DNA of 64,000 bases from Sneathiella sedimenti (GTDB lineage Bacteria; Pseudomonadota; Alphaproteobacteria; Sneathiellales; Sneathiellaceae): positions 62,001-126,000 of the forward strand of contig NZ_JAFLNC010000003.1 in NCBI RefSeq assembly GCF_017313765.1, in the 5' to 3' direction. Made by a program: the position numbers and the translations under genes. Shown in pieces: positions 63,297 to 64,000 of this stretch. Position 1 is the first letter of the stretch, and each line of letters begins with the position of its first letter. Below the pieces are notes generated by a model. It ran no database searches. It was not told where the DNA came from and saw only the letters and a list, made by a program, of their open reading frames with translations.

Positions 63297-64000
63297 GTGG
63301 ACGTCATATCTCACTTCCGACAGGAGAGCAGGACGTATGCCGCGCTCGGGTTTGTGGCGATCTGCGTTATTGTCCTTCCCGTCGTTATTGACTCGATCTG
63401 GGTAAAAGTGCTTACGTCCGCGGTCATTTTTACACTCGCGGCCTACGGTATCTCCTTGCTGTATTCCCAACTTGGTCTCGTCAACCTCTCCCAGGTCGCA
63501 CTAATCGGCGTAGGAGGATGGATCATGCTTCGCTTGAACTATGCCGTCCAACTTCCCTTCGAGCTGAATTTATTGGTCAGTGCCGTGATAACGGCATTTA
63601 TTGGGATGATCCTCGCCTTGCCGGCGATGCGGATGAAGGGGTTATATCTTGCCCTTATCACGCTAATGGTTGCCGGCGGATTTCAGATAATTTTCTCTGC
63701 GATCCAGTTTCCAAACGGTGGTGCCGGTTTTCTCGGGGTGGCATTGCAATCTCCCGGCGAGATGCGCCGACCCCTGATAGCGGAGAGTGATACAGCCTAT
63801 CTGAGATATTCGATTATTGTTGTCGTTCTCGGGGTGATGTTGGCGGCCGCACATAACCGTGGCCGACCAGGGCGGGCCTGGGCAATGATCAGAAAGTCAG
63901 AGGCCAACGCCATGGCGGCCGGGGTAAACGTGACATTGTACAAGCTGTGGTGCTTCACCCTGTCCGGCTTCTTGGCGGGCGTATCGGGAGGGCTTCTCGC
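63297..64000 (+). CDS. livM: Branched-chain-type ABC transporter permease (LivM), partial
   Basis: Plus-strand gene cut by the window end; about 234 codons are seen. A GTG at 63297, right after the livH stop, has GGAG seven bases upstream inside livH. The sequence has LivM marks: TLAAYGISLLYSQLGLVNLS, QVALIGVGGWIMLRLNYAVQ, ALPAMRMKGLYLALITLMVA and the loop GRPGRAWAMIRKSEANAMAA. GVNVTLYKLWCFTLSGFLAG continues into the edge. No ATPase domain is visible yet. Confidence 0.9.
   Translation, partial: MDVISHFRQESRTYAALGFVAICVIVLPVVIDSIWVKVLTSAVIFTLAAYGISLLYSQLGLVNLSQVALIGVGGWIMLRLNYAVQLPFELNLLVSAVITAFIGMILALPAMRMKGLYLALITLMVAGGFQIIFSAIQFPNGGAGFLGVALQSPGEMRRPLIAESDTAYLRYSIIVVVLGVMLAAAHNRGRPGRAWAMIRKSEANAMAAGVNVTLYKLWCFTLSGFLAGVSGGLL

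Noticed and set aside
1-64000. CRISPR arrays, insertion sequences, prophage, tRNA or rRNA genes
   Set aside because: No regularly spaced repeats, transposase or integrase ORFs, terminal inverted repeats or RNA gene signatures were seen; only the protein-coding repeat at 53271-53669.

Overview
The window reads as a stretch of chromosome from a marine or salt-exposed alphaproteobacterium. The evidence is gene content: three TRAP transporters, N-acetylglutaminylglutamine amide (NAGGN) osmolyte synthesis, a complete ectoine/hydroxyectoine uptake and degradation cluster in the order known from Ruegeria pomeroyi, a dodecin, and a CHASE2 kinase. GC content is moderate, with a few AT-rich spacers. 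No rRNA, tRNA, CRISPR array, insertion sequence or phage gene was seen. The order or genus cannot be fixed from the sequence alone.

Layout. 1-1279 (minus): truncated sodium:alanine symporter behind a universal stress protein. 1804-4414: enoyl-CoA hydratase, two small proteins including dodecin, and a Crp/Fnr regulator. 4575-9559 (plus): NAGGN operon (small coiled-coil protein, amidotransferase, GNAT/ATP-grasp ligase, M42 peptidase). 9611-19331: a catabolic island around an IclR regulator. On the minus strand it has an MFS carrier and an internally duplicated protein of unknown function. On the plus strand it has E1 alpha and beta of a 2-oxoacid dehydrogenase, a separate acetolactate-synthase-like ThDP enzyme and a TRAP transporter. 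19532-26245: zinc peptidase, a second TRAP operon with a Tat-exported binding protein, a beta-keto acid cleavage enzyme and a thiolase. 26700-36886: RND efflux pair, Bcr/CflA exporter, and LysR- and MarR-linked redox genes.

37016-50670 (minus) is the ectoine cluster: enuR, uehABC, usp, eutABCDE, asnC, ssd and atf. UehABC imports ectoines, EutABC converts hydroxyectoine to ectoine, EutD and EutE open and deacetylate the ring product to diaminobutyrate, and Atf and Ssd take it to aspartate. Together with the NAGGN operon, the cell can make one compatible solute and scavenge and burn another.

51042-54386 (minus) pairs a FecR-domain protein carrying a long Gly/Val/Ala/Ser repeat tail with a CHASE2-PAS histidine kinase. 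55001-57574 (minus) is a small sugar or surface module. 57782-64000 is an aldoxime-nitrile module: AraC regulator, nitrilase, heme aldoxime dehydratase and a branched-chain-type ABC transporter that runs off the end.

The least explained parts are the duplicated GSHGG/FNDAG protein with its ThDP enzyme cluster, the FecR-repeat/CHASE2 pair, and a recurring RNA hairpin just downstream of every solute-binding-protein gene in the window (four of four).
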